Assembly (NCBI RefSeq): GCF_011752525.1
Contig: NZ_VWXI01000003.1
Coordinates: 186,001-250,000 of the forward strand
DNA length: 64,000 bases
Source: Pantoea sp. Cy-639
GTDB taxonomy: Bacteria > Pseudomonadota > Gammaproteobacteria > Pseudomonadales > Pseudomonadaceae
Direction of reading: 5' to 3'
Below the pieces are notes generated by a model. That model worked only from the letters and a program-made list of their open reading frames with translations, was not told where the DNA came from and did not search any database. This document shows positions 19,325-27,296 of the stretch, piece after piece; positions within the stretch are counted from its first letter, which is position 1; each line of letters opens with the position of its first letter. Position numbers and translations under genes: made by a program.

Positions 19325-20627
19325 ACTGCCTGTGCCTCAAGGTGGTCTTCAGATCACCAACGATTTCGCCGGCACGGATGGCCATGTTGGAGATCAGCGT
19401 CGCGCTCAGCCCGTGGGAGCCCTCGGCGACACCGGTGGAATACAGCAACGGTGCGGCCTCGCCCTTGAAGGCCAGGCGGTAATGGCGCGACAACTGCGCA
19501 CCGCCCTCCTCCTTGACCAGCCGCGACGCCAGCGGCGCGCACAGCAGGTCGGCGATATTGCGCGGGCGGAAGCCCGTGGCGCACACCAGGTAGTCACAGT
19601 GGACCTGGCGTGCCTCGCCGCTCAGTTGCCGAGCGAACGTCACCTGCAGCCCATTGCCCTGCGCCTGCACCTTCTGGAACCGGCTCAGGCGCTCCAGGGT
19701 CAGGCGCTGCTGGCCGCTGACCTCGTCGTCGTACCATTGGCGGTAGAGCTTCTCGATCAGCGCCAGGTCGACCGCGGCGTAGTTGGTGGAGGCATGGGTG
19801 CGCAGCACGTGCTTGCGCACATGGGCCGGCGCCGCATGGAAGCCATCCACGGCCTCGGCATCGAAGATCTCGTTGACGAACGGGCTGTCGTCGGCGGGGG
19901 TGTAGCCATAACGGGCGTGGATCGCCGTCACTTTCAACGCCGGGTAGGTCTCGAGCAGGTACTCCACCGCCTCGGCGGCGCTTTGCCCGCCACCGACCAC
20001 CACGCAATGGCCGTCCGCCGGCAAGTTGGCGTCCTGCAGCCGCGCCAGCAGGTGATGCACATGGGTGACGCGCTCACCAGACTGGACATCGTCCGGCATC
20101 TGCGGCTCCAGCCCCAGCGAATGCACCACGGAACGCGTCAGCATCGAGGTGGTGGTGTCGCCGACCTGCATCTCGACCCGGAACAGCGGAGCGCCGTCGT
20201 CCGCCACGCCACCTTCGGCGATGCGCAGTACCCGGTGGCCATAGAACACCTGCTCGCTGAACTCGGCTGCGCACCAGCTCAGGTAGTCATGGAACTCCAC
20301 GCGCCCGGGGAAGAAGTCCTTCTTGTTGCAGAACGCCGCGATGCGGCCCTTGCTGTGCAGGTAGTTGACGAAGGTGAAGTGGCTGCGCGGATTGCGGAAG
20401 CTGACCAGGTCCTTCAAGAACGACACCTGCATGGTGGCGTTCTTGAACAGCATGCCTTTGTGCCAGGCAAAGCCTGGGGCGCTGTCGACGAAGGCCACCG
20501 ACAGCTCCGGGGCCAACTCCTGCAGGGCGATGGCCAACGAAATGTTCGACGGGCCGAACCCAATGCCCACCACATCATGTACCTTGCGCTCGCAAGGGCT
20601 TCTGGCCACATCTGTTGCAAAACTCAT
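19308..20627 (-). CDS. L-lysine N6-/ornithine N5-monooxygenase family N-hydroxylase
   Basis: 439-residue flavin-dependent N-monooxygenase. FAD motif GIGFGPSNISLA at 21-32, conserved WHKGMLFKNATMQVSFLKDL after it, NADPH motif GGGQSAAE at 212-219, and the C-terminal ATGFRP (350-355). Known members hydroxylate the side-chain amine of lysine or ornithine. ATG 20627 is preceded by AGGGAG. Siderophore synthesis is the usual role, but no NRPS or NIS synthetase is present. The immediate neighbours are the MetRS-cupin fusion and the DAO oxidase, so supply of N6-hydroxylysine for N-N bond formation is the best reading. Confidence 0.9.
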   Translation of the reverse strand: MSFATDVARSPCERKVHDVVGIGFGPSNISLAIALQELAPELSVAFVDSAPGFAWHKGMLFKNATMQVSFLKDLVSFRNPRSHFTFVNYLHSKGRIAAFCNKKDFFPGRVEFHDYLSWCAAEFSEQVFYGHRVLRIAEGGVADDGAPLFRVEMQVGDTTTSMLTRSVVHSLGLEPQMPDDVQSGERVTHVHHLLARLQDANLPADGHCVVVGGGQSAAEAVEYLLETYPALKVTAIHARYGYTPADDSPFVNEIFDAEAVDGFHAAPAHVRKHVLRTHASTNYAAVDLALIEKLYRQWYDDEVSGQQRLTLERLSRFQKVQAQGNGLQVTFARQLSGEARQVHCDYLVCATGFRPRNIADLLCAPLASRLVKEEGGAQLSRHYRLAFKGEAAPLLYSTGVAEGSHGLSATLISNMAIRAGEIVGDLKTTLRHRQYEKAV

Positions 20628-20733
20628 GTGAACTCCCTTTCTACTGAATTTCAGGCTGAGCGGGGCCACGAGGTCGTCATCCATGATGACGGCCCCGGGC
20701 GGTCCGGTTTGGGTGTTGCAAAGTGCCTGCGGG

Positions 20734-21729
20734 CTAGTCGAACTCGAACGCGTCGGCCAGGTTGAGCGCCTGCAGTTGGGCGATATCCTCCTCCAGCACC
20801 GACAGGCTGCGATGACGCAGGAACACGGTGCAGCCATAGGTGGTGCCATCGGTGGTCATCGCCATGTACTCGCCCAGCGGCGGCGCGACGAAGTAGTGGC
20901 TGAAACTGGCCAGGCCACGCACCTCCCGGTCGAAGCGAAACGCTTTGACACGCCCCGGGCGGGTCACCACGAAGGAGTAGTCCGCCACCGGTTGTTCCGC
21001 GCCGGCGCCGATGCGGGGCAACTGGCGCCAGCTGTCTTCCTGGGAAGGCCAGCCCCCCAGCCGGCATAGCTCGGGCAACGGCGTGCTGGCCAGGCGCGGC
21101 GATAGCTTGACCAGGCGTGGCCCATGCTGGGTGACCACCACTTCGGCATGCAGCGGGCCATGCACCATGCCCAGCCCGCTGGCCACGGCAGCCAGCCGTG
21201 GCACCAGCCCGTCGGGCAACCGGGACGTGGGCAGGCTGGTGACCGCGGTAAGAATCCTGCGGCCTTCCAGATCCAGGGTGTAGCAGTGCCAGGCATCGCT
21301 GACGACGAACTGCCCCTGGGCGAACACGCCATTGATGAACAACGGCTCGCCCGGCTCGTTCTCATGCAGCAGGAACGGCCCCGCTACGCCCTGCATCGCC
21401 ACCGCCAGCGCCGGTACATCGATGCCACCAAGCCCGAGCAGCAACGCCGAGCCTCGCGACGCCGGCGAAATCGACGGGCGCACCACCCAGGTCCGCCCGG
21501 CATCCCCCGGCAATGCGTCCAACGACGCCAGCGACTGCGCGGTGAACGCCAGGCCCGGGTCGATCCGGCTGACAGCGCGATGCTGCGCGCATTTGTCGTA
21601 GAACACCGCCGGATCGCAATCGGCGCTGAAGTAGCCAGCGGCGATGTTGGTGGCCATGACCTGGCGCAATTGCTGGTCATCGGCCGCCAGCTGATACGCC
21701 GCCGGAACCTGGGCGTTGGCCGCGCGCAT
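20734..21729 (-). CDS. Degenerate ATP-grasp-fold protein
   Basis: 331 residues. The C-terminal half carries ATP-grasp-like features: WVVRPSISPASRGSALLLG in place of the KP nucleotide strand, then GPLHAEVVVTQHGPRLVKLS and PRLASTPLPEL, matching the H-x-E ... E-x-N-x-R region of these ligases. The expected E and N of the metal-binding ExNxR are K and S here, and the KP lysine is R, so catalysis is doubtful. ATG 21729 overlaps the preceding stop by one base (a GTG lies just upstream). ATP-grasp enzymes form amide or ester bonds. Family assignment is by eye. Confidence 0.55.
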   Translation of the reverse strand: MRAANAQVPAAYQLAADDQQLRQVMATNIAAGYFSADCDPAVFYDKCAQHRAVSRIDPGLAFTAQSLASLDALPGDAGRTWVVRPSISPASRGSALLLGLGGIDVPALAVAMQGVAGPFLLHENEPGEPLFINGVFAQGQFVVSDAWHCYTLDLEGRRILTAVTSLPTSRLPDGLVPRLAAVASGLGMVHGPLHAEVVVTQHGPRLVKLSPRLASTPLPELCRLGGWPSQEDSWRQLPRIGAGAEQPVADYSFVVTRPGRVKAFRFDREVRGLASFSHYFVAPPLGEYMAMTTDGTTYGCTVFLRHRSLSVLEEDIAQLQALNLADAFEFD

Positions 21730-22454
21730 CACGTCAAGTCCTGCCGGGTCGGGCCACGGAAATGTACCGCGTCGATATGGCAGCTGCGCGGCTGGGTCAG
21801 CACGAAGCGCATGGTTTCCCAGATGGAGCGCCCGTTGAGCAGGCGGCCTGTCGGGTCGACGGTTTCATCGAGGCTGGTCACCTCGAAGTCGGGCGGGTAG
21901 AAACCCGTGACGCGGATACCTTCCGGCGCCAAGTGGTGGGTCATGTTCTGGCAGAAACCGCTCATGCCATGCTTGGCCGCGAAGAACGCCGGGTGGGCGA
22001 CGGAATTGGTGAACTGCGGCACACCGCATACCGAGACCATCGCCATGATGTCCGCCGCGCCAGAGCGGCGCAGGCTGGGCAGCAGTGCCCGGGTCAGGGT
22101 GATCGAGCCGGTCAGCCCGGAATTGATGGTGCTGACGATCTCTTCATCGCTGTCACCCTCGCCCAACGGCCCTTCGAGCCACTGCGCGGCACTGAGCACC
22201 AGGATATCCACCGGACGCTCGTCGGCCTGCAACTGCTCGGCGAACGCACGCACCGAGCGGGCGTCGGCGATGTCGCAGGCATAGGCACGGGCCGAGCCGC
22301 CTTCACCCTGGATGATCTCGCACGTGGCCCGGGCGCTGTCCAACTGGCGCGCGCACAGGTCCACATGGGCACCCTCGCGGGCCAGCCAGACCGAAACCGC
22401 CTGGCCGAAATCACGGCCACCACCGGTGACCACTACACGTTTGTCCTTCAGCAT
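21729..22454 (-). CDS. Short-chain dehydrogenase/reductase-like protein with Phe at the catalytic Tyr
   Basis: 241-residue SDR fold. Cofactor motif TGGGRDFG at 10-17 and the serine strand MVSVCGVP (S141) are present, but the catalytic YxxxK reads FFAAK, giving F157 and K161. The NNAG strand is LSAA. Loss of the tyrosine normally abolishes classical SDR oxidoreduction, so it may bind substrate, catalyse something else, or work with its neighbour SDR. ATG 22454 has GGAGG 6 nt upstream. Same operon. Confidence 0.82.
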   Translation of the reverse strand: MLKDKRVVVTGGGRDFGQAVSVWLAREGAHVDLCARQLDSARATCEIIQGEGGSARAYACDIADARSVRAFAEQLQADERPVDILVLSAAQWLEGPLGEGDSDEEIVSTINSGLTGSITLTRALLPSLRRSGAADIMAMVSVCGVPQFTNSVAHPAFFAAKHGMSGFCQNMTHHLAPEGIRVTGFYPPDFEVTSLDETVDPTGRLLNGRSIWETMRFVLTQPRSCHIDAVHFRGPTRQDLT

Positions 22455-22480
22455 TGTCTGCCTCCCTGTCATGAAATCCG

Positions 22481-23182
22481 TCAACAGCCGGGGTGCGGCA
22501 CCGTGCGGCTGCCCGAGAGCTTTTGCCCATGAAGCTGGTCGACGATGTAGTCCGCGGCATGCTCGGCCCACAGCCCTGGGGCGATGTACTGCGCATGGTC
22601 ATCCGGCAGGCACTGGGCGAGCATCTTGGTGTTCACCCCGTTGCCAGGGTCCAGCGCCACCGCGTGCAAGCCCTCCGGCAGGTCGGCGCTGAGCGAGCCG
22701 ATCAGCCCCTCCACCGCGAATTTGCTCGCGCAGTACGGGCCGAGCCCCCAGGACGGCGAACGCCCCCAGCCGGAGCTGATGGCGACGAACAGGCCCTGGC
22801 CGCGGTCGAGCATCGCCGGCAGGAAGGCGTGCAGCGTGTTGACCACGCCCAGCACATTGACTTCCATCACCTGCGCCCACTCCTCCTGGCTGATTTCCCA
22901 GGCCGGCTTGCGCGCATTGATCACCCCGGCATTGCACACCACGATGTCCATCGCCCCCTCGCGGCACGCTGCCTCGGCGAAACGCCGCATGTCCTCGGGC
23001 ACCGCCACCGAAGCACTGAACAGTGCCGGGTTGGCCTGGGCCGCCGGCGCGGCCTCGGCCGACAGCTGGCAACCGAACACCTGGTGGCCGCGGGCGGCCA
23101 GCGCCTGGCTCAAGGCCAGCCCCAGGCCACGGCTCACACCGGTGATGGCGATGCGCAGCGGCCGCTGCGTGGTTGTGTTCAT
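22481..23182 (-). CDS. Short-chain dehydrogenase/reductase
   Basis: 233-residue classical SDR. Cofactor motif TGVSRGLG near residue 14, VVCNAGVIN (NAG motif), and active site S-x-Y-x3-K in FVAISSGWGRSPSWGLG followed by PYCASKFAVEGL; the tetrad is intact. Preference for NAD or NADP is unclear, though the R in GVSRG favours NADP. ATG 23182 has AAGGAGG directly upstream and overlaps the HAD gene stop by 4 nt. Substrate unknown; likely reduces or oxidises a keto or hydroxy group in the pathway. Confidence 0.9.
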   Translation of the reverse strand: MNTTTQRPLRIAITGVSRGLGLALSQALAARGHQVFGCQLSAEAAPAAQANPALFSASVAVPEDMRRFAEAACREGAMDIVVCNAGVINARKPAWEISQEEWAQVMEVNVLGVVNTLHAFLPAMLDRGQGLFVAISSGWGRSPSWGLGPYCASKFAVEGLIGSLSADLPEGLHAVALDPGNGVNTKMLAQCLPDDHAQYIAPGLWAEHAADYIVDQLHGQKLSGSRTVPHPGC

Positions 23183-23901
23183 GATTCCTCCTTGATCGTT
23201 TGGCTGCTCACGCAAAAGCGCGATACAGCGTTGTCCGCCAGCAGGTTGGGCACCTCGCCGCCCCAATGGCCCTCAGGCCAGCTGGCGCTGAGGGTCGAGC
23301 GCGCGATCAGCGCATGCCCACTGACGAAGATGAACGGCACCTTGCAGGCGATGGCGGCCTCGGCGTCAGCGCTGGCATCACCGAGGAACACGGCTTGGGC
23401 AGCGCTGCAGTCGTACTGTTCGAGCAGCGCGTTGATCGCCGCGATCTTGGTCACCGGCGAACCCACCACCCGTGCCAGCAGCCGATCCATCCCGCACTCG
23501 GCCAGCGCGGCATTGATCTCCGCCTCCACGCCGCCGCTGACCACCGTGCAGATGACCCCACGGGCCGTCAACCGGGCGAGCAGGTGCGGTGCGCCCGCCA
23601 CCGCCGGCGAATACCGATAGTGCGCTTGCAGGTACTGCTCGTAGCGCGCGATGCTCGCCGCCACGAAGTCCTCCTCCTGGGCCACCCCGATCAAGCGCTG
23701 GAAGGCTTCGAAGTGCCAGCGCCGCGGGCGGCCGAAGTTGAGCCGGAAGCTGTCCTTGCAGCGTTCACGCAGCAGCGCCGGGTAGGCGGCCAGGGCGTGA
23801 TCGACCGCAGCCAGCTTCACCCCGTTGGAGTCGAGCAGCACACCGTCGCAGTCGAAGAACACCAACTTGCAGTCCGCCAGCAGTTCACCGAGCTTGACCA
23901 T
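23179..23901 (-). CDS. HAD-superfamily hydrolase (phosphatase-like)
   Basis: 240-residue HAD hydrolase of the beta-phosphoglucomutase/phosphatase subgroup. Motif I FFDCDGVLLDSNG (D17, D19), motif II strand TVVSGGVE, motif III lysine region VGSPVTK and motif IV VFLGDASADAEAA are all present, with a helical cap at about residues 27-95. Probably removes phosphate from a pathway intermediate or acts on a sugar phosphate. Starts 6 nt after the aldolase-like gene. Confidence 0.88.
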   Translation of the reverse strand: MVKLGELLADCKLVFFDCDGVLLDSNGVKLAAVDHALAAYPALLRERCKDSFRLNFGRPRRWHFEAFQRLIGVAQEEDFVAASIARYEQYLQAHYRYSPAVAGAPHLLARLTARGVICTVVSGGVEAEINAALAECGMDRLLARVVGSPVTKIAAINALLEQYDCSAAQAVFLGDASADAEAAIACKVPFIFVSGHALIARSTLSASWPEGHWGGEVPNLLADNAVSRFCVSSQTIKEES

Positions 23902-23907
23902 GTTCGT

Positions 23908-24930
23908 TCACCGGTAGTGGCTGAGAATGCCCGCGTCGAACTTGTGCGCCCCGGCATGCCCGGCGATCTTGCCGAGGATGTCGATACGTTCAAGGCCCGT
24001 CAGCGGCGTGCCTTCGAACAGGCGCTGGGCGTAGGTCGGGTGCACCTTGTGTTTGGCCTGGCAACGGTAGGTGGGCGAGTAGCCCCAGTTCGCCGTGTGC
24101 CGGAGCGGCTCGATGTGCGCCGCCAGGAACGCCTCGCAATCGGCCATTTCCTGGGTTCCCGACTTGAGCAGGGCGAGGGTTTCGGTCGGCGCGTTGCCGG
24201 CCCCCCGTCCGATCCCGGCGAACGTGCCGTCGGCATGACGGGCACCGGCGTCCAGCGCCGCCTGGGTGTTGGCCACCGCCAGGCCATAGTTGTCGTGGGC
24301 ATGGAAGCCCAGCGGCAACGGGGTCAGCTCGCGCGCCTGGCTGAACAGGCGATGAACCTGCTCGGGCAACATGCGCCCGAAACTGTCGGCGAAATACAGC
24401 GCCGTGACCGGCTCGACGGCCAGGGCCGGCAGGTCATGGACCAGTTGCTCCGGCGTCAGCTCGGCGGCCTGCATCAGGTTGATCATCACCGCCAGGTCCT
24501 GCCCCGCCAGGGCCTTGGTCAGCGCCAGGCTGCCCTCGAGCTGGCTGCTCATGGCCGCGATGCGCAGGATGGCGATGGGGAACGGCGAACGCCGGATCGC
24601 CGCCAGGATCACCTCGGCGGCAGCCTGCACTGGCTGATCGAGGATGCGCCAGGCATCGATCATCACCGCCGCGCGCATCGGCCCCAGGTCGACCTGCTGG
24701 CGCTGCACATCGCTCAGTGACTCGGGCAATGCCTTGTATGAACCAGGGTGGCTGACCCGCGCGGCGGGGTCCAGGTTCAGGTAGCCCATCTCGACAATGT
24801 CCACGCCGGCGACCTGGCACATACCGAAGTAGTGCCCGACCATGGCATCGGAAAACCGCCAGTCGGTCTGGAACCCGCCATCACGGAAGGTGCAATCCAT
24901 CAACACGAATGACTGGTTGTGCGCGGTCAT
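23908..24930 (-). CDS. DRE-TIM metallolyase, HMGL/4-hydroxy-2-oxovalerate aldolase-like
   Basis: 340-residue TIM-barrel enzyme of the HMG-CoA-lyase-like family. Signature MDCTFRDGGFQTDW near the N-terminus (R16, D17 replace the usual TLRDG) and metal-binding HAHDNYGLA (H210, H212) are visible, plus GIGRGAGNAPTE, a catalytic loop region. The family does aldol or Claisen chemistry on oxo acids. Closest in feel to 4-hydroxy-2-oxovalerate aldolase relatives, but substrate is open. ATG 24930 overlaps the preceding stop (ATGA). Confidence 0.85.
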   Translation of the reverse strand: MTAHNQSFVLMDCTFRDGGFQTDWRFSDAMVGHYFGMCQVAGVDIVEMGYLNLDPAARVSHPGSYKALPESLSDVQRQQVDLGPMRAAVMIDAWRILDQPVQAAAEVILAAIRRSPFPIAILRIAAMSSQLEGSLALTKALAGQDLAVMINLMQAAELTPEQLVHDLPALAVEPVTALYFADSFGRMLPEQVHRLFSQARELTPLPLGFHAHDNYGLAVANTQAALDAGARHADGTFAGIGRGAGNAPTETLALLKSGTQEMADCEAFLAAHIEPLRHTANWGYSPTYRCQAKHKVHPTYAQRLFEGTPLTGLERIDILGKIAGHAGAHKFDAGILSHYR

Positions 24931-25307
24931 TTTTGTTGGCCCGCCGTTTCCAGGGTCCAGTCGTACACCTGCTCCAGGCGCCACCAGTTGAGGTCGGTGA
25001 GGTTGCCTTCGATGCGCTTGAGCAGCGGGTTGTCGTCACCGTGCATGCAGTCGTCCCAGGCCTGGATCACCGGGTGCACCGACAGAGCGTGGGTAAAGTC
25101 GCGCAGCGGGTCGAACTGATCGTGGGCTTCGACTTGCATGAACAGGGTGCGAGGTGGCAACAGGTAGATCGACATACGCTGCAAACCGATTTCACGCAGT
25201 ACGCCTTGTTCACCGGAAATTTGCACGGGGACATCGCGGTGCTTGGCTTTATACAGTTCGGCGGCTTCGAGGCTGGTCAATTCAATGGAGAAACCAATAC
25301 GTTTCAT
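24927..25307 (-). CDS. L-rhamnose mutarotase-like (RhaM/DUF718) protein
   Basis: 126-residue dimeric alpha/beta-barrel type protein resembling RhaM/YiiL. The YxxxH pattern of the active site is in ELYKAKHRDVP, followed by MSIYLLPPRTLFMQVEAH, matching the family's NYxIYLD...LFA-E stretch; one Trp of the RhaM WW pair is kept (IQAWDD). Known members interconvert sugar anomers; some homologues serve in other pathways. Its place in this operon suggests a sugar-like or cyclic hemiacetal intermediate. ATG 25307 is preceded by AAGGAAG. Confidence 0.72.
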   Translation of the reverse strand: MKRIGFSIELTSLEAAELYKAKHRDVPVQISGEQGVLREIGLQRMSIYLLPPRTLFMQVEAHDQFDPLRDFTHALSVHPVIQAWDDCMHGDDNPLLKRIEGNLTDLNWWRLEQVYDWTLETAGQQK

Positions 25308-25321
25308 GAGTAACTTCCTTA

Positions 25322-26233
25322 TTACTGGGTCACGAATTCAAAAAGTTGGTCGTAGACTTTTTCAACTTCATTGAGGGTTTCCACATCCATGGTGAAATCC
25401 ACGGGTGGGCGGATCAATGTATTGTTCATCAACCGGCGGCGTTTGAGCAGGTGTTTCGACAACTGCAAGTAACAGTCGATGCTCGCCATCATGTGGCACA
25501 TCAGGTAGGACAGCGGGTAGGCGATGGCTCGGGCGGTTCGCTCGTCGCCGGCCTGCAATGCGCGCCACAGGGCCACGGTGATCTCGGCGATCTCGGTGGC
25601 CGGGATCACCCCCGCCAGGCCGCGCTGGTAGGTATCGACCAGCATCATGCCGCCGTCGCCCTCGAAGATCCGCGCCTGGCCGCCGGTGGCATCGCGCAGC
25701 AGCGAGACCTTGGGCGCGGTGGGCGCGGACTCGGGCTTGAACTGCACCTTCTGCGGGCCGAACGCCTTGAGCAGGCGGGCCTGCACGTCGATCGACAGCG
25801 GCCGCTTGGCCAGCGACTTGGCGTGGTGCACCAGCACCGGTATCTGCACGCTTTCGACGACATTGGCGAAGTAGGTGTACATCTGCTCATCATCGAGCGC
25901 CCACATCGATGGGTGCATCACCAGCAACGCGTCACAGCCGGCCTGCTCGGCCTGGCGCGAGTATTCGATCGCCTGGGCGATGCTCTCGCCACCGGTGCTC
26001 ATGATGGCCAGGCCCTTGTCGCCGGTCTGTTCGGCGATCAGTTCGGCCACGCGGAAGCGTTCGGTGGTGGTCAGCCGCGAGACCTCGGAAATCTGCCCGA
26101 TGACCACGCCGTCGCAGCCGGTGTGCAGGATGTGTTCGACCTGCAGGCGCAGGGCCGAGGTATCCAGGGAGAGGTCGTTGTTGTAAGGCAGGATGGCGAC
26201 CGGAAGGACACCTTGGATGGGGAGTTGCGTCAT
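25322..26233 (-). CDS. DapA/N-acetylneuraminate-lyase family aldolase
   Basis: 303-residue (beta/alpha)8 protein of the dihydrodipicolinate synthase family: IQGVLPVAILPYNND at the start, TGCDGVVIGQISEVSRLT (the G-E-x-x-L-T loop), and the Schiff-base lysine K166 in VQFKPES. The usual catalytic tyrosine (ILYNVP) is replaced by H136 in VLVHHAKS. Such enzymes condense or cleave pyruvate-like ketoacids with aldehydes. First gene of the minus-strand operon; AAGGAA precedes ATG 26233. Confidence 0.88.
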   Translation of the reverse strand: MTQLPIQGVLPVAILPYNNDLSLDTSALRLQVEHILHTGCDGVVIGQISEVSRLTTTERFRVAELIAEQTGDKGLAIMSTGGESIAQAIEYSRQAEQAGCDALLVMHPSMWALDDEQMYTYFANVVESVQIPVLVHHAKSLAKRPLSIDVQARLLKAFGPQKVQFKPESAPTAPKVSLLRDATGGQARIFEGDGGMMLVDTYQRGLAGVIPATEIAEITVALWRALQAGDERTARAIAYPLSYLMCHMMASIDCYLQLSKHLLKRRRLMNNTLIRPPVDFTMDVETLNEVEKVYDQLFEFVTQ

Positions 26234-26536
26234 GCCTGATATTCCTTATCAAAGTTTGACGTTAACAACTAGCAGACTCGCAACTTACACCACGCTCACC
26301 ATCTAAGATGGCACATACGCCCTCTGTTTTTGGCCAGCATGTCTGGCGATCCGCAACAAGGCGGATACGTCTGAAAGTGTTAAGCGCAAGGCGCCGATTT
26401 TATTCGGCAAAGTCGGGTGTTCAACTACGGACTTATTTGGCAGTGCGAGGTATCCGCGCAACTTTCTCACTAGTCACTTGGTGCATGCCGAAGTCGGGGG
26501 CAAGTAAATGGCCGGGGGATTTTTTTGTCGACCCAG

Positions 26537-26561
26537 TATTTGTATCAAAATAATACAAATA
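26537..26561. promoter_or_regulatory. Operator-like 25-nt inverted repeat
   Basis: Perfect 9-bp arms TATTTGTAT and ATACAAATA around a 7-nt centre, in the AT-rich block about 300 nt upstream of the first operon gene. It fits a dimeric repressor or activator site; the protein is unknown and no regulator gene lies inside the operon. Confidence 0.45.
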
Positions 26562-27040
26562 TTAATTTACAAAGACACACACGTTTAAACCGTTTCTATA
26601 TTTCAGTTTATTTCAGAGATGTAACTGGATTTAAATATTTTTATACGCGTAAAACCGCCGTACTAGAGCAGTTATAAAGGCACGTCTCGCGCAAGGTATG
26701 CATTTGAAGCCGAAGGGCAATGACAGTTCTGCTGAACGAATGAATCCAAAGGGCGGAAACTCGCCTTTGCACGTCATCCATTTGGCTATGTGGAGAAAAG
26801 TTCGCCGTTAGTAGGGGCTTGACTCGATTGAAATTGCCCGGCTGACCCAGACTCTCGGCGTCTGATTTTTAAAAAAAAGCACCTGATTTCTTGAGTCGGC
26901 AGGGATTCCGTTGCAGATGTAACACCGCGCGGGTAGCTGCGATTGCGTGCTAAGACCCATCCCTTTCATGGTCTTGGACGCAGGGCGCTTGACCGCATCA
27001 GGGCCGCCAGGTGCTCGCCGCAACCCTTGCAGCGTCCTTG

Positions 27041-27296
27041 AGATCGAGCGCCGCCCGCGCGGCGCATCGCGGGCTATCGCCCACTCCCACATTTGTTTCG
27101 GGCGATGCAGTCCTGTGAGGGTACCGCTGTACGCCTTGGTGCATGTCTCAAGTCAGGCGAAGCGCCAGCAGCGCCCACGCTGAAACCTCGCCATGCCAAC
27201 AAGGCGAACCAGGCAATGCCACAGGAGAGACTGGCCCGAAACAAATGTGGGAGTGGGCGATAGCCCGCGATGCGCCGCGCGGGCGGCGCTCGATCT
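27041..27296. repeat. 63-bp perfect inverted repeat pair (REPIN-like)
   Basis: Positions 27041-27103 and 27234-27296 are exact reverse complements over 63 nt, separated by 130 nt. Each arm contains a REP-like core (TGTGGGAGTGGGCGATAGCC). It lies just beyond the 3' end of the autotransporter gene and could end transcription from both sides. Confidence 0.9.

Noticed and set aside
19308-20627. N-hydroxylase as a siderophore gene
   Set aside because: No NRPS, NIS synthetase, acyltransferase for hydroxamate formation or TonB receptor is nearby, while the cupin-MetRS and DAO partners of hydrazine synthesis are adjacent.
26308-26553. 81-codon plus-strand frame in the AT-rich intergenic region
   Set aside because: No ribosome-binding site, no recognisable motif, and it crosses the AT-rich block where chance frames are expected.
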